64,000 bases of DNA from Bartonella schoenbuchensis R1 (lineage in GTDB: Bacteria > Pseudomonadota > Alphaproteobacteria > Rhizobiales > Rhizobiaceae): contig NZ_CP019789.1 of the NCBI RefSeq assembly GCF_002022685.1, forward strand, positions 558,001 to 622,000, written 5' to 3'. Positions 29,408 through 41,825 of this stretch are shown one piece after another. The translations under genes were made by a program, and so were the position numbers. Position 1 is the stretch's first letter. Every line of letters begins with the position of its first letter. The notes below the pieces were generated by a model. That model saw only the letters and a list, made by a program, of their open reading frames with translations. It did not search any database and had not been told where the DNA came from.

Positions 29408-31294
29408 CTAAAAAGTATTGAAGATGCGATTATAGTTAGAATTGTTAATTTTTACTGGGTGTTCTTTATTCGCGACTTGGAGTATTTCTAGCTTTAAATC
29501 TTCTCTTATCATCATATCCAGATTATTGCGGACATCAGATGAAATGGTTTGAGCAGTGATATTGTCAGGTATTGCTGAGGCTGTTATTTTATAGACGATA
29601 CGGTTTGTTGTGAGTGTACCTTTTGCGATGCCATAGTGACCTTTAGGCTTAGAAAATAATGCTTTAATATCTTCAAATCCAAAAACTTCGGATGAATCTT
29701 GGCGCCGTAAAGCTTGAGTCGTTTGTTTTTTTACGCCAAATTCAGCAGCAAGAGAATCAAGGCTTTTTCCTTTATTGAGCTGTTTGAGAGCATTTTCAGC
29801 TTTTTCATCGAGAAGGCGTTGGATTTCTTCACTTTTCCATTGAGCAATGGCATCTTGTTTTACTTCCTCAAGTGCCCTGTCACGGGAAGGGATGATCGTA
29901 TCTACTTGATACCAGAGATACCCTCCTTCTTGAAGAGAGAGAAGGTCAGGCTCAGTTTCTACATTTGCTTGATAGATGGCATCTAACAAGATGTCTTTTT
30001 CAGGTAAATCTGTTAGTGTTATCCCTTCAATTGTTATTCCTTTTTTATCGATAGTGACTTTACGCAGAGGCAAGTTATATTGGTCGGCAATTTCTTTAAG
30101 AGAGGCTCCTTCAAAACGGGCATTTTCAATTTCTGTATACTTATTATGCATATCAGTAGCAGCACGGTTTTGCGCAAGTGTTTGGCGAATATTCTTTTCT
30201 ACAGTTTCAAAAGGAATAGGACTTGAAGGTGTAATATCTATAACACGAATAATTACAGGACCTTGCAGATCATCAATGACAGTACTAACTTGTCCTTTTT
30301 TGAGTTCAAAAATCTCAGATTCTAGGTAATTAGGGCGTTCACTTTTTACTAAGGGGCCTTTTTTAATGTCATTGAGAGTCTTTTTTTCAGCTTTAACTAA
30401 GTCATCAAAACTTAAACCATCAGCTATTTTTTTGGCAGCTTCATCAGCTGCTTTGCGTGTAGGGAAGCGTAATTCTTCAATTATGCGTTTTTCAGGAGTT
30501 GTAAAACGTGAGATATTTTGAGTGTAATAGGTTTTAGCTTCATCTTTAGAAATATCTTCTAATTGCACTAACTTTTCTGGTGTTATAGACAATAAAGAGA
30601 CAGTACGATACTCTGGGGCGCGAAATGCATTTTTGTGCGTATCAAACCATTTTTGCAAAGTTTTTTGATCGGGATCGGCAGTACTTTCTTTTTCTTTTAA
30701 ATTGACAATGAAATAATCAGCGATACGTGTTTCTTCCTGATAAATAGCAAAGGCTTTATAGAAGAGGTCTGGTACCTTCATACCGGATAGTAAAGCTAGA
30801 GTGAGCTGATTGCGCTTTTCTTTTTGAGTGTAATAATCAAAGAAATCATTTTGGTTAACACGTAATTGCTGAAGAAAATTGAGAAATAAATCTCGACTAA
30901 AGGCTCCATTTTCCTGAAAAATATTGTCAGCACTAATGGCCTGGGCTATCATGTCTTTTGAAAGATTAATTTTCATTTTACGTGCTTGTTCATTAAAAAG
31001 TACATCTTGTTGTAACTGATTAAGGACAAAAGCAGAGATTCTATATTGCTGTATTTCCTCTGGGGTAAACATTCGTCCAAGATGGGAATTGAGCGCTAAA
31101 CGTAAACTTTGATCAGCAAGTGCAAGGCGGTAAGTATCAACAGTTATTGTCGACTTGCCAGAAGTGAGTAAATCTCTCTCACCTTGTGTGTATAACTGTG
31201 GTATACCCCATAAAAAAATGAAACATAAAAGTAAAATAGCAAAAAAAAGCCTAGCAAACCAAGAATTTTTAGCGCTTCTTAGGGTATCAAGCAT
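29408..31294 (-). CDS. ppiD: Membrane-anchored peptidyl-prolyl isomerase / chaperone (PpiD-like)
   Basis: 628 residues with an N-terminal membrane anchor (about residues 13-33, LFFAILLLCFIFLW). A SurA-type chaperone segment follows (about 35-240), then a parvulin-like domain (about 240-365) and a long C-terminal region. PpiD sits at the periplasmic exit of the Sec translocon and helps fold newly exported proteins. In rhizobia it is typically divergent from tpiA, as here. Parvulin catalytic residues are not clearly conserved, so it may act mainly as a chaperone. Confidence 0.9.
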   Translation of the reverse strand: MLDTLRSAKNSWFARLFFAILLLCFIFLWGIPQLYTQGERDLLTSGKSTITVDTYRLALADQSLRLALNSHLGRMFTPEEIQQYRISAFVLNQLQQDVLFNEQARKMKINLSKDMIAQAISADNIFQENGAFSRDLFLNFLQQLRVNQNDFFDYYTQKEKRNQLTLALLSGMKVPDLFYKAFAIYQEETRIADYFIVNLKEKESTADPDQKTLQKWFDTHKNAFRAPEYRTVSLLSITPEKLVQLEDISKDEAKTYYTQNISRFTTPEKRIIEELRFPTRKAADEAAKKIADGLSFDDLVKAEKKTLNDIKKGPLVKSERPNYLESEIFELKKGQVSTVIDDLQGPVIIRVIDITPSSPIPFETVEKNIRQTLAQNRAATDMHNKYTEIENARFEGASLKEIADQYNLPLRKVTIDKKGITIEGITLTDLPEKDILLDAIYQANVETEPDLLSLQEGGYLWYQVDTIIPSRDRALEEVKQDAIAQWKSEEIQRLLDEKAENALKQLNKGKSLDSLAAEFGVKKQTTQALRRQDSSEVFGFEDIKALFSKPKGHYGIAKGTLTTNRIVYKITASAIPDNITAQTISSDVRNNLDMMIREDLKLEILQVANKEHPVKINNSNYNRIFNTF

Positions 31295-31445
31295 CGTTTA
31301 ATTCCATTTATATACACAATGATTATCAAAGCAGTGATCGAATTTGCAATAAAGATGCGCAAGATGCAAGCTTAAAGACTTGCTTTCGTTTCATAATTTG
31401 GTACTTAAAGCGATAAATTTTTTTAAAAGCTCTTGAGGTAAAGAC

Positions 31446-32204
31446 ATGACTCCAAATATTCGGCCTTTAATTGCTGGAAATTGGAAAATGAATGGAATGG
31501 GTGAATCTCTTAAAGAGTTACATGCCATCGCTACTGGTATTCGCTCTGATTTGGGTTGTTTATTTGAAGCGCTTATTTGCGTTCCAGCAACACTTTTATC
31601 ACGTGCTTCTGATATGGTGAGTGGTGAAAAGTTGCTTTTAGGGGGGCAGGATTGTCATTTCAGTGATAGTGGTCCTTATACTGGGGATATTTCAGCTGCT
31701 ATGCTTAAAGAAGCAGGGGCCAGTCACGTTATTATTGGGCATTCAGAACGTCGTACAGCTTATCATGAAAGTAATGCGATTGTTTATGCTAAAGTACAGG
31801 CTGCATGGCGGGCAAATCTTGTTGCTCTTGTTTGTATCGGTGAGACATTGGAAGAGCGTGAGAATGGCAGAGTATTAGATGTAATCGCACACCAGCTTGA
31901 GAATTCTTTACCAGATAACGCGACAGCACAGAATATAATTATTGCTTATGAACCTATATGGGCTATAGGTACGGGTAAAACTCCTACTTCAGAGGATGTT
32001 GCACAAGTGCATAATTTTATTCGTGATAAGATCAGCTATCGTTTTGGTAACGAGGGATATAACATACGCTTGCTTTACGGTGGATCTGTCAACTCATCAA
32101 ACGCACTTGAACTTTTGAGTACTACTCATGTTAATGGTGCTTTAATTGGTGGAGCAAGTTTAAAAGCGGTTGATTTTTTAACTATTTGTGATGTTTATCG
32201 TTAA
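31446..32204 (+). CDS. tpiA: Triosephosphate isomerase
   Basis: A 252-residue TIM-barrel enzyme interconverting dihydroxyacetone phosphate and glyceraldehyde 3-phosphate. Visible are NWKMNG with the substrate lysine (residues 12-17), the catalytic histidine in IIGHSERR (near 96-103) and the catalytic glutamate in YEPIWAIGTGKTPT (near 168). The phosphate-binding LLYGGSVN and GALIGGASL are also present. AGG lies upstream of the ATG at normal spacing. It is followed by secG, the usual rhizobial order. Confidence 0.98.
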   Translation: MTPNIRPLIAGNWKMNGMGESLKELHAIATGIRSDLGCLFEALICVPATLLSRASDMVSGEKLLLGGQDCHFSDSGPYTGDISAAMLKEAGASHVIIGHSERRTAYHESNAIVYAKVQAAWRANLVALVCIGETLEERENGRVLDVIAHQLENSLPDNATAQNIIIAYEPIWAIGTGKTPTSEDVAQVHNFIRDKISYRFGNEGYNIRLLYGGSVNSSNALELLSTTHVNGALIGGASLKAVDFLTICDVYR

Positions 32205-32290
32205 TTATAAGAAGAGAATTCATAATTATCTCTTGGATTATGCGCAATTTGTATATAAATAACTATAAATGTTTATAAAGAGCAGAGTTT

Positions 32291-32746
32291 ATGCAAACAG
32301 TACTAATTGTAATTCATTTTTTGATTGTTATTACTTTGATTGGCGTTGTGTTGATTCAGCCCTCAGAAGGTGGCGGGCTTGGTACAAGTAGTGGCTCAGG
32401 GTTTATGAGTGCTCGTGGGACCAAAAACATGTTGACACGTTTAACGACTATCTTGGCAATTTGTTTTTTTACAATGTCCATTGTACTGGTTGTGGTTGGA
32501 AATATATCGAACTCTGATTCTGATATTCTTAATCGCATTCCAATTAATTCAGAACAAAATCCGGTAAACAAAAATACGACAGAGGAAGGTAAACCATCAT
32601 CTAATCAAAGTTCCAAGCCTTCTATTCTTGAACAATTAGGTGGTGCTTCGACACCTTCTCAAAAGCAAAGTAAACCTGATACTCCTGCAGTTGAAAATCC
32701 GATTCCATCACCAATTGAAAATCCAAGTGATAATGGCGTCAACTAA
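32291..32746 (+). CDS. secG: Preprotein translocase subunit SecG
   Basis: 151 residues. Two transmembrane segments (about 2-22 and 55-75) flank the conserved cytoplasmic SEGGGLGTSSGSGFMSARG motif. SecG is the small stimulatory subunit of SecYEG. The C-terminal half is a hydrophilic Ser/Pro/Asn/Lys-rich tail of about 75 residues, longer than in E. coli. It lies between tpiA and pyrG. Confidence 0.95.
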   Translation: MQTVLIVIHFLIVITLIGVVLIQPSEGGGLGTSSGSGFMSARGTKNMLTRLTTILAICFFTMSIVLVVVGNISNSDSDILNRIPINSEQNPVNKNTTEEGKPSSNQSSKPSILEQLGGASTPSQKQSKPDTPAVENPIPSPIENPSDNGVN

Positions 32747-32875
32747 TTTTAAAAATAAAGTTTAGATTGTAAAAAATTGTTTTTGCATCTTTTTTTACTT
32801 TGCGAAGATAAAAATTTCTTTTTAGCATTTTTTTGACTAGAAAAATTATAATAAACTGCTTATTACCGTAAGCCC

Positions 32876-34504
32876 ATGGCACGTTATGTTTTTATTACTG
32901 GTGGTGTGGTTTCTTCTCTTGGAAAAGGCATTGCTGCAGCAGCTTTAGCTGCGATATTACAGGCACGAGGATGTCGTGTACGGATCCGTAAGCTTGATCC
33001 TTATTTAAATGTTGATCCAGGCACGATGTCGCCTTATCAGCATGGTGAAGTATTTGTTACCGATGATGGTGCAGAAACAGATCTTGATCTTGGTCATTAT
33101 GAACGTTTTACTGGGCGTTCTGCTAATAACCAGGATAGTATCACGGCAGGGCGTATTTATCGCAATATCATTGAGAGGGAGCGTCGCGGTGATTATTTAG
33201 GAGAAACAGTTCAAGTTATTCCTCATGTTACAGATGAAATTAAGGCATTCATTACTACAGGAAATGAAGAATTTGATTTTGTCTTATGTGAAATAGGTGG
33301 AACGGTTGGTGATATTGAGGCAATGCCTTTTTTGGAAGCAATTCGTCAACTGCGTAATGAGTTGCCAAGGCAAAGTGCTGTTTATATGCATCTTACATTA
33401 ATGCCTTATATTGCTTCTGCAGGTGAGTTAAAAACTAAACCGACACAACATTCTGTTAAAGAGTTGCAATCAGTTGGTATTGCTCCTGATATTTTATTAG
33501 TGCGTGCAGATCGACCCATTCCAGAATCAGAACGGCGCAAATTATCACTTTTTTGTAATGTTCGTCCAAGTGCAGTTATTCAGGCATTAGATGTTCTGAC
33601 TATTTATGATGTTCCCATAGCATATCATAAAGAGGGTTTAGATTCAGAAGTTCTTTTTGCTTTTGGAATTAATTCAGCACCTCAACCAAATATGGATCGT
33701 TGGGAGGATATTACATATCGCATTCACCATCCTGAAGGGGAAGTAACGGTTGCAATTGTTGGGAAATATATAGGCCTGAAAGATGCTTATAAATCTCTTA
33801 TTGAAGCAATTGCGCACGGTGGGTTAGCTAATAGAGTGAAGGTCAATATTGAATGGATTGAAGCAGAGCTTTTTGAAAAAGAAGATCCTGCGCCTTATTT
33901 ACAAAAAGTTCATGGGATTTTGGTTCCTGGTGCTTTTGGTGGGCGTGGTGCAGAAGGTAAAATTCGAGCAATTCAATTTGCACGAGAACGTAAAATTCCA
34001 TTTTTTGGCATTTGTTTTGGAATGCAATTAGCTTGTATCGAAGCTGCTCGCAATATTGCAAATATTGTAAATGCTTCATCAAGTGAATTTTGCGAGACAA
34101 AGGATGCGGTTGTAGGTTTAATGACGGAATGGCTTAAGGGGGATTTGCTTGAAAAACGTACAACATCTGGAAATCTTGGTGGAACAATGCGCCTTGGTTC
34201 TTTTGCAGCTCAATTAAAAGAAGGTAGCCATATCTCCAAAATTTATGGAACAACAAATATTTGCGAGCGGCATCGCCATCGTTATGAAGTCAATATTCAT
34301 TATAAAGAAAGGCTGGAACAACTTGGATTTATTTTTTCTGGTATGTGTCCAGATGGTATTTTACCAGAAACAATAGAATATGTAGATCATCCATGGTTTA
34401 TTGGTGTTCAATATCATCCAGAGTTAAAGTCACGTCCATTTGATCCGCATCCACTTTTTTCCTCTTTTATTGAGGCTACTTTAGAACAGAGCAGGTTGGT
34501 TTAG
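32876..34504 (+). CDS. pyrG: CTP synthase
   Basis: A 542-residue PyrG that aminates UTP to CTP with glutamine and ATP. The N-terminal synthetase domain begins [17 protein letters not shown], with the P-loop-like SSLGKG. The C-terminal class I glutaminase has the nucleophile in [16 protein letters not shown] and the His-Glu pair in [10 protein letters not shown]. Full length, no lesion. kdsA starts 36 bp later and may be coupled. Confidence 0.98.
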   Translation: MARYVFITGGVVSSLGKGIAAAALAAILQARGCRVRIRKLDPYLNVDPGTMSPYQHGEVFVTDDGAETDLDLGHYERFTGRSANNQDSITAGRIYRNIIERERRGDYLGETVQVIPHVTDEIKAFITTGNEEFDFVLCEIGGTVGDIEAMPFLEAIRQLRNELPRQSAVYMHLTLMPYIASAGELKTKPTQHSVKELQSVGIAPDILLVRADRPIPESERRKLSLFCNVRPSAVIQALDVLTIYDVPIAYHKEGLDSEVLFAFGINSAPQPNMDRWEDITYRIHHPEGEVTVAIVGKYIGLKDAYKSLIEAIAHGGLANRVKVNIEWIEAELFEKEDPAPYLQKVHGILVPGAFGGRGAEGKIRAIQFARERKIPFFGICFGMQLACIEAARNIANIVNASSSEFCETKDAVVGLMTEWLKGDLLEKRTTSGNLGGTMRLGSFAAQLKEGSHISKIYGTTNICERHRHRYEVNIHYKERLEQLGFIFSGMCPDGILPETIEYVDHPWFIGVQYHPELKSRPFDPHPLFSSFIEATLEQSRLV

Positions 34505-34540
34505 CTTTATAAATTACGTGCTCACTTTTTGAGGAATCCA

Positions 34541-35374
34541 ATGTCTAAACCAAATACTTCTGTTAAAGTTGGAAATATTGTTTTTTCTAATGATGCGCCT
34601 CTTTCTTTAATTGCAGGTCCTTGCCAGATGGAAAGTCGAGATCACGCTTTTGAAATAGCGGGTCGGCTTAAAGCAATTGCTGATCAAATTGGCATTGGGT
34701 TTGTTTATAAATCTAGTTACGATAAAGCTAATAGGACGTCTCTTAATGCGGCGCGTGGTATTGGTCTTGAAAAAGCAATGATTATTTTTTCTGATCTTAA
34801 GAAAGAATTTGGCTTTCCGATATTGACTGATGTGCATACAGAAGAGCAATGTGAGGCTGTTGCTTCAACGGTAGATATTTTGCAAATACCAGCTTTTTTG
34901 TGTCGTCAAACAGATCTTTTAGTTGCAGCCGCTAAAACGGGGCGTGTAATCAATATTAAAAAAGGTCAGTTTTTAGCTCCTTGGGATATGGAGAATGTCT
35001 TAAAAAAAATAACTCAGAGCGGCAATCCTAATGTTATGCTTTGTGAACGTGGCACTTCATTTGGTTATAACCGTCTTGTTTCTGATATGCGCTCATTGCC
35101 AATTATGCGTTCATTTGGAGCGCCTGTTATTTTTGATGCGACACATTCTGTTCAAGAACCAGGTGGAAAGGGTGATTCATCTAGTGGGCAGCGGCAGTTT
35201 GTTGAAGCATTAGCGCGTGCGGCTGTTGCTGTTGGTGTTGCAGGTGTTTTTTTAGAAACACATCAAGATCCAGATAATGCGCCATCTGATGGGCCTAATA
35301 TGATTAAAATTGATAATTTACAAAGGTTGCTTGAAATTTTAATGGATTTTGATTGTTTGGCAAAAAAACATTGA
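34541..35374 (+). CDS. kdsA: 3-deoxy-8-phosphooctulonate (KDO-8-P) synthase
   Basis: 277 residues. Condenses arabinose 5-phosphate with phosphoenolpyruvate to make KDO-8-P for the LPS core. The family signature LIAGPCQMESRDHAF and the segments FVYKSSYDKANRTS, KKGQFLAPWDM, FDATHSVQEPGGKG and FLETHQDPDNAPSDGPN are all present. I start at ATG 34541 with GAGGA 5 bp upstream; the in-frame TTG at 34529 lacks a ribosome-binding site. Confidence 0.97.
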   Translation: MSKPNTSVKVGNIVFSNDAPLSLIAGPCQMESRDHAFEIAGRLKAIADQIGIGFVYKSSYDKANRTSLNAARGIGLEKAMIIFSDLKKEFGFPILTDVHTEEQCEAVASTVDILQIPAFLCRQTDLLVAAAKTGRVINIKKGQFLAPWDMENVLKKITQSGNPNVMLCERGTSFGYNRLVSDMRSLPIMRSFGAPVIFDATHSVQEPGGKGDSSSGQRQFVEALARAAVAVGVAGVFLETHQDPDNAPSDGPNMIKIDNLQRLLEILMDFDCLAKKH

Positions 35375-35441
35375 ATATTCGAGTATAGATAATTTCTATG
35401 AATGACGTTAAGAATAATGTGAATCAAAATATTCATTGTAA

Positions 35442-36722
<1,281 letters not shown>

Positions 36723-36724
36723 TA

Positions 36725-36769
36725 GCTGTTAAACAAAATATTATATTCTTTATATTAACAGCATTTTTT
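36725..36769 (+). terminator. Terminator after eno
   Basis: GCTGTTAA pairs with TTAACAGC and is followed by ATTTTTT. The 22-nt AT loop can pair further internally. It begins 3 bp after the stop codon. Confidence 0.65.
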
Positions 36770-36842
36770 AATTTTACTATTTTATTAATAGCTTCACGGT
36801 TTTATTAATAATAAGTAAATAATAATTTTATAGGTGGTTGTG

Positions 36843-37241
36843 ATGAGAGGAAGAATTATTAGTCAGGAACAGGGGACATACCTTATTTCAGGTGATGATG
36901 GTGAACGTTACCGATTTGCGCTTTGTGATTGGTTAGGAAAAAGCTCACCAAAAGTTGGTGATTATCTTGACTTTGTTGGTAAGGATGGTGCTGCTACTTC
37001 TGTTTTTCCATTGGTGAAACAACAACATTCAAAATTAATTCTCGCACTTATTTGTTGGATTGTGGGTATATTGGGTATTCATCGTTTTGTAGTTGGTAAA
37101 ACTGGGACTGGTGTTTTTATGCTTGTTCTATCTTTATCTGTTTTTGGGTTAGCTATTTCTGTAGTTTGGGCGCTCATTGATTTTATCGTCATTTTAACAG
37201 GAGGTTTTACTGACAAAGATGGAAATAAAATCAGAAGTTAG
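36843..37241 (+). CDS. TM2-domain membrane protein
   Basis: 132 residues from ATG 36843, with AGGTGG about 6 bp upstream; a GTG at 36834 is an alternative. The first ~60 residues form a soluble OB-like segment ([24 protein letters not shown]). A TM2 domain follows with two helices and the family motif [22 protein letters not shown]2 proteins are widespread and of unclear function. It stands between eno and the DivIC-like gene. Confidence 0.82.
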   Translation: MRGRIISQEQGTYLISGDDGERYRFALCDWLGKSSPKVGDYLDFVGKDGAATSVFPLVKQQHSKLILALICWIVGILGIHRFVVGKTGTGVFMLVLSLSVFGLAISVVWALIDFIVILTGGFTDKDGNKIRS

Positions 37242-37388
37242 CGGATGTTTTATATTTCGCCATAAAGTGTGATATTTTTATTGTTGTGGGTAATATAAAG
37301 TATAAAAATAAGCTACGTACGATTTGTTTTGATAATAAGCTGTTAATCAAAGTCATGCATAAATTAAATAGAATATTTTAAAAAGATC

Positions 37389-37727
37389 ATGACTGTTATG
37401 TGGACAAAACAAAAACGTAGATCAATTACAGCGCGCTTTATTCTACCATTTATGACGGTTGGGGTTTTAAGCTATTTTGGTTATCATATTTATCATGGTG
37501 ACTACGGGCTTTCTGCACGCAGCAAAATTATTCAGCATATTACTGAATTGAAGGAGGAGCTTTATAAAATAGAAGTTGAGCGAATGTCTATTGAAAAACG
37601 TATTTCTCTTTTACGTGATGGGCATATTGAAAAGGATATGTTGGATGAATATGTGAGGAAAAATTTAAACTTTTCCAAGCCAAATGAATTGACAATTTTA
37701 ATTTCTCCTGACGAGATTAAAAATTAA
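37389..37727 (+). CDS. FtsB/DivIC-like septum formation initiator
   Basis: 112 residues with one transmembrane helix (about 20-36) followed by a coiled coil (about 45-80, KIIQHITELKEELYKIEVERM). This is the FtsB/DivIC layout. These small bitopic proteins bridge FtsL and FtsQ in the divisome. Its location between eno and pdhA is the standard alphaproteobacterial position. A second ATG at 37398 is an alternative start three codons in. Confidence 0.88.
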   Translation: MTVMWTKQKRRSITARFILPFMTVGVLSYFGYHIYHGDYGLSARSKIIQHITELKEELYKIEVERMSIEKRISLLRDGHIEKDMLDEYVRKNLNFSKPNELTILISPDEIKN

Positions 37728-37855
37728 CTGCAATCGGTTAATCTAAAAAAACAATTTAAAACAGTCACTTACGATGAAATGTGAACTGATTTTATAATAC
37801 TTGTAACTTTTGTTCGTAAAGGTTATTTCTAGATAATCATCGAAGGGAGTTTAAT

Positions 37856-38896
37856 ATGGCAGAACGGGCTAAAAAAAAATCTGCGCCGGTAATGCAAGCC
37901 ACATTATCAAACGTTACCAAAACAGCGAAGAAAGCTAGTTTTACAAAAGATGAAACAATTGCCGTTTATCGCGAAATGCTTTTGATTCGTCGTTTTGAAG
38001 AAAGAGCAGGTCAACTTTATGGTATGGGCTTAATTGGTGGGTTTTGTCATCTTTATATTGGGCAAGAAGCTGTTGTTGTTGGCACATTAAAAGCATCAAA
38101 AGAAGGTGATCAGATCATCACATCTTATCGTGATCATGGCCATATGTTAGCAGCTGGTATGAGTCCGCGTGGTGTTATGGCAGAATTGACAGGGCGTCAG
38201 GGAGGCTTTTCCAAAGGAAAAGGTGGCTCAATGCATATGTTTTCCAAAGAAAAGAATTTTTATGGTGGGCATGGCATTGTTGGTGCGCAAGTTCCAATTG
38301 GTACAGGCTTGGCTTTTTCGAATCAGTATCTTGGTAAAGATAATGTGACATTGGTTTATTTTGGTGATGGTGCTGCAAATCAGGGGCAAGTTTATGAAAG
38401 TTTTAACATGGCCTCACTTTGGAAGCTTCCTGTTGTTTATATCATTGAAAATAATCAATATGCTATGGGGACGTCAGTTTCTCGTGCATCTGCGGAAACT
38501 GATTTTTCCCGTCGTGGCCTTTCTTTTGAAATTCCAGGCATTGTCGTTGATGGTATGGATGTTCATGCAGTAAAAGGGGCTGCTGATGAGGCAATTGCTT
38601 GGGCACGTTCGGGGAAGGGGCCGATCATTCTTGATATGCAGACTTATCGCTATCGTGGTCATTCCATGTCTGATCCAGCAAAATATAGATCAAAAGAGGA
38701 AGTGCAAAAAATAAAAGAAGAGCAAGATCCGATTGATCAAATAAAACAACACGTTATTAAACAAGGTTGGGTTAGTGAAGACGATTTGAAGTCTATTGAT
38801 AAAGAAGTCCGTGCAATTGTCGCTGATGCAGCAGATTTTGCACAAAATGATCAAGAGCCAGATGCTTCTGAGCTCTATACTGATATTCTAGTTTAA
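37856..38896 (+). CDS. pdhA: Pyruvate dehydrogenase E1 component, alpha subunit
   Basis: 346 residues. Thiamine diphosphate-dependent decarboxylation of pyruvate, as an E1 alpha2beta2 heterotetramer with PdhB. The ThDP motif [17 protein letters not shown]...ENNQYAMGT is present, as is the phosphorylation-loop-like [22 protein letters not shown] precedes the ATG. First gene of the pdhABC-lpdA-lipA run. Confidence 0.97.
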   Translation: MAERAKKKSAPVMQATLSNVTKTAKKASFTKDETIAVYREMLLIRRFEERAGQLYGMGLIGGFCHLYIGQEAVVVGTLKASKEGDQIITSYRDHGHMLAAGMSPRGVMAELTGRQGGFSKGKGGSMHMFSKEKNFYGGHGIVGAQVPIGTGLAFSNQYLGKDNVTLVYFGDGAANQGQVYESFNMASLWKLPVVYIIENNQYAMGTSVSRASAETDFSRRGLSFEIPGIVVDGMDVHAVKGAADEAIAWARSGKGPIILDMQTYRYRGHSMSDPAKYRSKEEVQKIKEEQDPIDQIKQHVIKQGWVSEDDLKSIDKEVRAIVADAADFAQNDQEPDASELYTDILV

Positions 38897-38912
38897 AGTG
38901 GGGAACGTGAAT

Positions 38913-40265
38913 ATGTCTATTGATATTTTGATGCCAGCACTTTCACCAACGATGGAAGAAGGTAAATTGTCTAAGTGGCTCAAGAAAGAAGGTGATAACG
39001 TCAGCTCTGGTGATGTGATTGCTGAAATTGAAACTGATAAAGCAACAATGGAAGTAGAAGCTGTTGATGAAGGTACTATTGGTAAAATTTTAGTCCCTGA
39101 AGGTACTGAAGGTGTGAAGGTTAATACTGCTATTGCAGTATTGTTGGAAGAGGGTGAAGATGTTACAAACATTTCACAAACCACAACTAAAAAAATAGAG
39201 AAAGCTTCTTCTTCTTTATCAATGCCGGTTCGTCCTGTTTTTGATGTTGGAAGTGATCCTGATATCCCTGCGGATGTTGAAATGGTTACGATGACAGTAC
39301 GTGAAGCACTTAATCAAGCTATGGCTGAAGAAATGCGACGCGATGAGGCGGTTTTTTTAATGGGTGAGGAAGTAGCGCAATATCAAGGTGCTTATAAAGT
39401 CAGCCAAGGTTTGTTGGAAGAATTTGGTACGCGCAGAGTTATTGATACACCAATTACAGAACACGGTTTTGCGGGGTTGGGTGTTGGTGCAGCATTTGGA
39501 GGTTTGCGTCCTATTGTTGAGTTTATGACATTTAATTTTGCTATGCAGGCGATTGATCAGATTATTAATTCAGCAGCAAAAACTCGTTATATGTCTGGTG
39601 GACAAATGTCTACTCCTATGGTTTTTCGTGGTCCCAATGGTGCTGCAGCACGTGTTGGAGCTCAGCATTCACAATGTTATGCTGCATGGTATAGCCATAT
39701 TCCGGGTCTCAAAGTTGTTATGCCTTATAGTGCAGCTGACGCAAAAGGTTTGCTAAAGGCTGTTATTCGTGATGATAATCCTGTTATTTTTCTTGAAAAC
39801 GAGATTCTTTATGGTCATCAATTTGAAGTTCCTCAAATGGATGATTTTGTTTTACCTATTGGTAAGGCGCATATTCATAAATCTGGTCAGGATGTGACAA
39901 TTGTTGCTTATGGGATTGGAATGCATTATGCAGTTCAGGCATTGCCAGAAATTGAGAAGCTTGGCATTGATGTTGAATTAATTAATTTGCGTACTATTCG
40001 CCCAATGGATCTTCCAACAATTCTTGCTTCAGTTAAAAAGACAGGTCGTTTAATAACGGTTGAAGAGGGATATCCTCAATCATCTGTTGGTACTGAAATA
40101 GCAACACGTGTTATGCAGCAGGCTTTTGATTATCTTGATGCACCAGTTTCTACAATTGCTGGCAAAGATGTTCCCATGCCTTATGCTGCCAATCTTGAAA
40201 AATTGGCTTTACCGAGTATTACTGAAATTGTCGAAGCTGTTAAGGCTGTGACTTATCGAGCATAA
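38913..40265 (+). CDS. pdhB: Pyruvate dehydrogenase E1 component, beta subunit, with N-terminal lipoyl domain
   Basis: 450 residues from ATG 38913; a GTG at 38898 would add five. The first ~80 residues are a complete lipoyl domain with the lipoylated lysine in [16 protein letters not shown] linker and the transketolase-like E1 beta core (about 130-450) follow. E1 beta with its own lipoyl domain is known in rhizobia and other alphaproteobacteria. The lipoyl domain closely resembles the one starting pdhC, so the two genes share a ~150-bp homologous block. Confidence 0.97.
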   Translation: MSIDILMPALSPTMEEGKLSKWLKKEGDNVSSGDVIAEIETDKATMEVEAVDEGTIGKILVPEGTEGVKVNTAIAVLLEEGEDVTNISQTTTKKIEKASSSLSMPVRPVFDVGSDPDIPADVEMVTMTVREALNQAMAEEMRRDEAVFLMGEEVAQYQGAYKVSQGLLEEFGTRRVIDTPITEHGFAGLGVGAAFGGLRPIVEFMTFNFAMQAIDQIINSAAKTRYMSGGQMSTPMVFRGPNGAAARVGAQHSQCYAAWYSHIPGLKVVMPYSAADAKGLLKAVIRDDNPVIFLENEILYGHQFEVPQMDDFVLPIGKAHIHKSGQDVTIVAYGIGMHYAVQALPEIEKLGIDVELINLRTIRPMDLPTILASVKKTGRLITVEEGYPQSSVGTEIATRVMQQAFDYLDAPVSTIAGKDVPMPYAANLEKLALPSITEIVEAVKAVTYRA

Positions 40266-40281
40266 CGAAGGAAAAAGCACT

Positions 40282-41609
40282 ATGCCTATTAAGATTACAA
40301 TGCCTGCGCTTTCTCCCACAATGGAAGAAGGAAATTTGCTGAAATGGAATATCAAGGAAGGTGATAAGGTCTCTGCAGGTGATGTTATTGCTGAAATTGA
40401 GACAGATAAGGCAACGATGGAAGTAGAAGCTGTTGATGAAGGAACAGTTGCAAAGATTGTTGTTCCTGCTGGAACGCAGGGAGTTAAAGTTAATACTTTA
40501 ATCATGGTTTTGGCAGAAGAAGGTGAAGACTTAAGTGAAGTGGCTAAAATCGCGGAAGATAAGTCTTCTTCTGTTTCAAAGAGAGCGCCAGTTGATGAAA
40601 AACAGGTGATATCAAAGGATATACAGGTTTCTAATGCGCCACAAGCTCAGCTATCAGTGCAGAAACATGAAAATAATATACGTCTTTTTGCATCACCTTT
40701 GGCACGGAGGTTAGCGGCTCAAGAAGGCCTTAATTTATCACTTATTTCTGGCACAGGCCCTCATGGGAGGATTATTAAGCGTGATGTAGAGAAAGTTCTA
40801 AGTGATGGTGCTCTTAAAGCTTCTTGTTCATTACAAGTTGGTCAGCCAATGGCAACTGGTATTGCGGACGAACAAATAATAAAACTATTTAGAGAAGGTG
40901 AATATACACTTACACCTCATGATAGTATGCGTAAAACAATTGCTAAGCGTTTGACTGAATCAAAACAAATGGTGCCGCATTTCTACGTAACAGTAGACTG
41001 TGAGCTTGATGCACTGTTGGCGTTACGTGCGCAACTTAATGCTGCTGCTCCAATGGTTAAAACGCAAGAAGGTACTAAACCCGCTTATAAATTGTCCATA
41101 AATGATATGGTTATTAAAGCTATTGCACTTTCTTTGAAAGCTGTACCTGATGCCAATGTGTCATGGCTTGAAGGTGGAATGCTTTATCACAAACACTGTG
41201 ATGTTGGTGTTGCTGTTTCTATTCCAAATGGGTTAATTACACCAATTATTCGCCATGCAGAAGAAAAGTCTTTGCCTATTATTTCTAATGAGATGAAGGA
41301 TTTTGCAACGCGTGCTCGTGAACGTAAGTTGAAACCAGAAGAATATCAGGGGGGACAACAGCAGTATCGAATATGGGTATGTATGGTGTGAAAGAGTTTT
41401 CTGCCATTATTAATTCACCGCATGCAACGATTTTTGCGATTGGTGCAGGTGAACAGCGAGCAGTTGTTAAGGATGGTGCATTAGCGATTGCTACTATGAT
41501 GTCAGTTACACTTTCCACTGATCACCGCGCAGTTGATGGTGCGTTAGCAGCAGAACTTGCTCAGGCCTTTAAAAAGCTGATTGAAAATCCACTAGCAATG
41601 TTGATGTAG
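40282..41609 (+). pseudogene. pdhC: Dihydrolipoamide acetyltransferase (PDH E2), frameshifted at a G6 run
   Basis: E2 of pyruvate dehydrogenase. Frame 1 (40282-41391) encodes one lipoyl domain (lysine in [15 protein letters not shown]), a peripheral-subunit-binding domain (about 133-170, ASPLARRLAAQEGL) and most of the acetyltransferase domain. At G6 (41349-41354) homology moves to the -1 frame: QGG becomes TTAVSNMGMYGVKEFSAI, ending with the catalytic DHRAVDGALAAEL (the active-site histidine) and NPLAMLM. One extra G restores a normal ~442-residue enzyme. As sequenced, the catalytic histidine is lost. Since PDH E2 is normally indispensable here, a sequence error or high-frequency slippage is more likely than true loss. 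Confidence 0.85.
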
Positions 41610-41825
41610 TGATTGTTAAAGTACTTCACATAAATTGTGTATGTGGCAAAAGTGGTGATATGGAAAAAGTAGATCTGAATAGTCTTAATAATAGTTTCGT
41701 AGTTAATGAAGGTGTTTATATGTATTCTTAAAACAGGATATACGAAAAAAATTTATCCTGTTAGTTTTCTGTTTTAAGCTCGGATAGTCTGGATCCGTTT
41801 TGTTTATGTCCATGGAGGGATTACT

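Noticed and set aside
41661..41732. 23-codon frame between pdhC and lpdA
   Set aside because: Too short, with no strong ribosome-binding site or recognisable feature.
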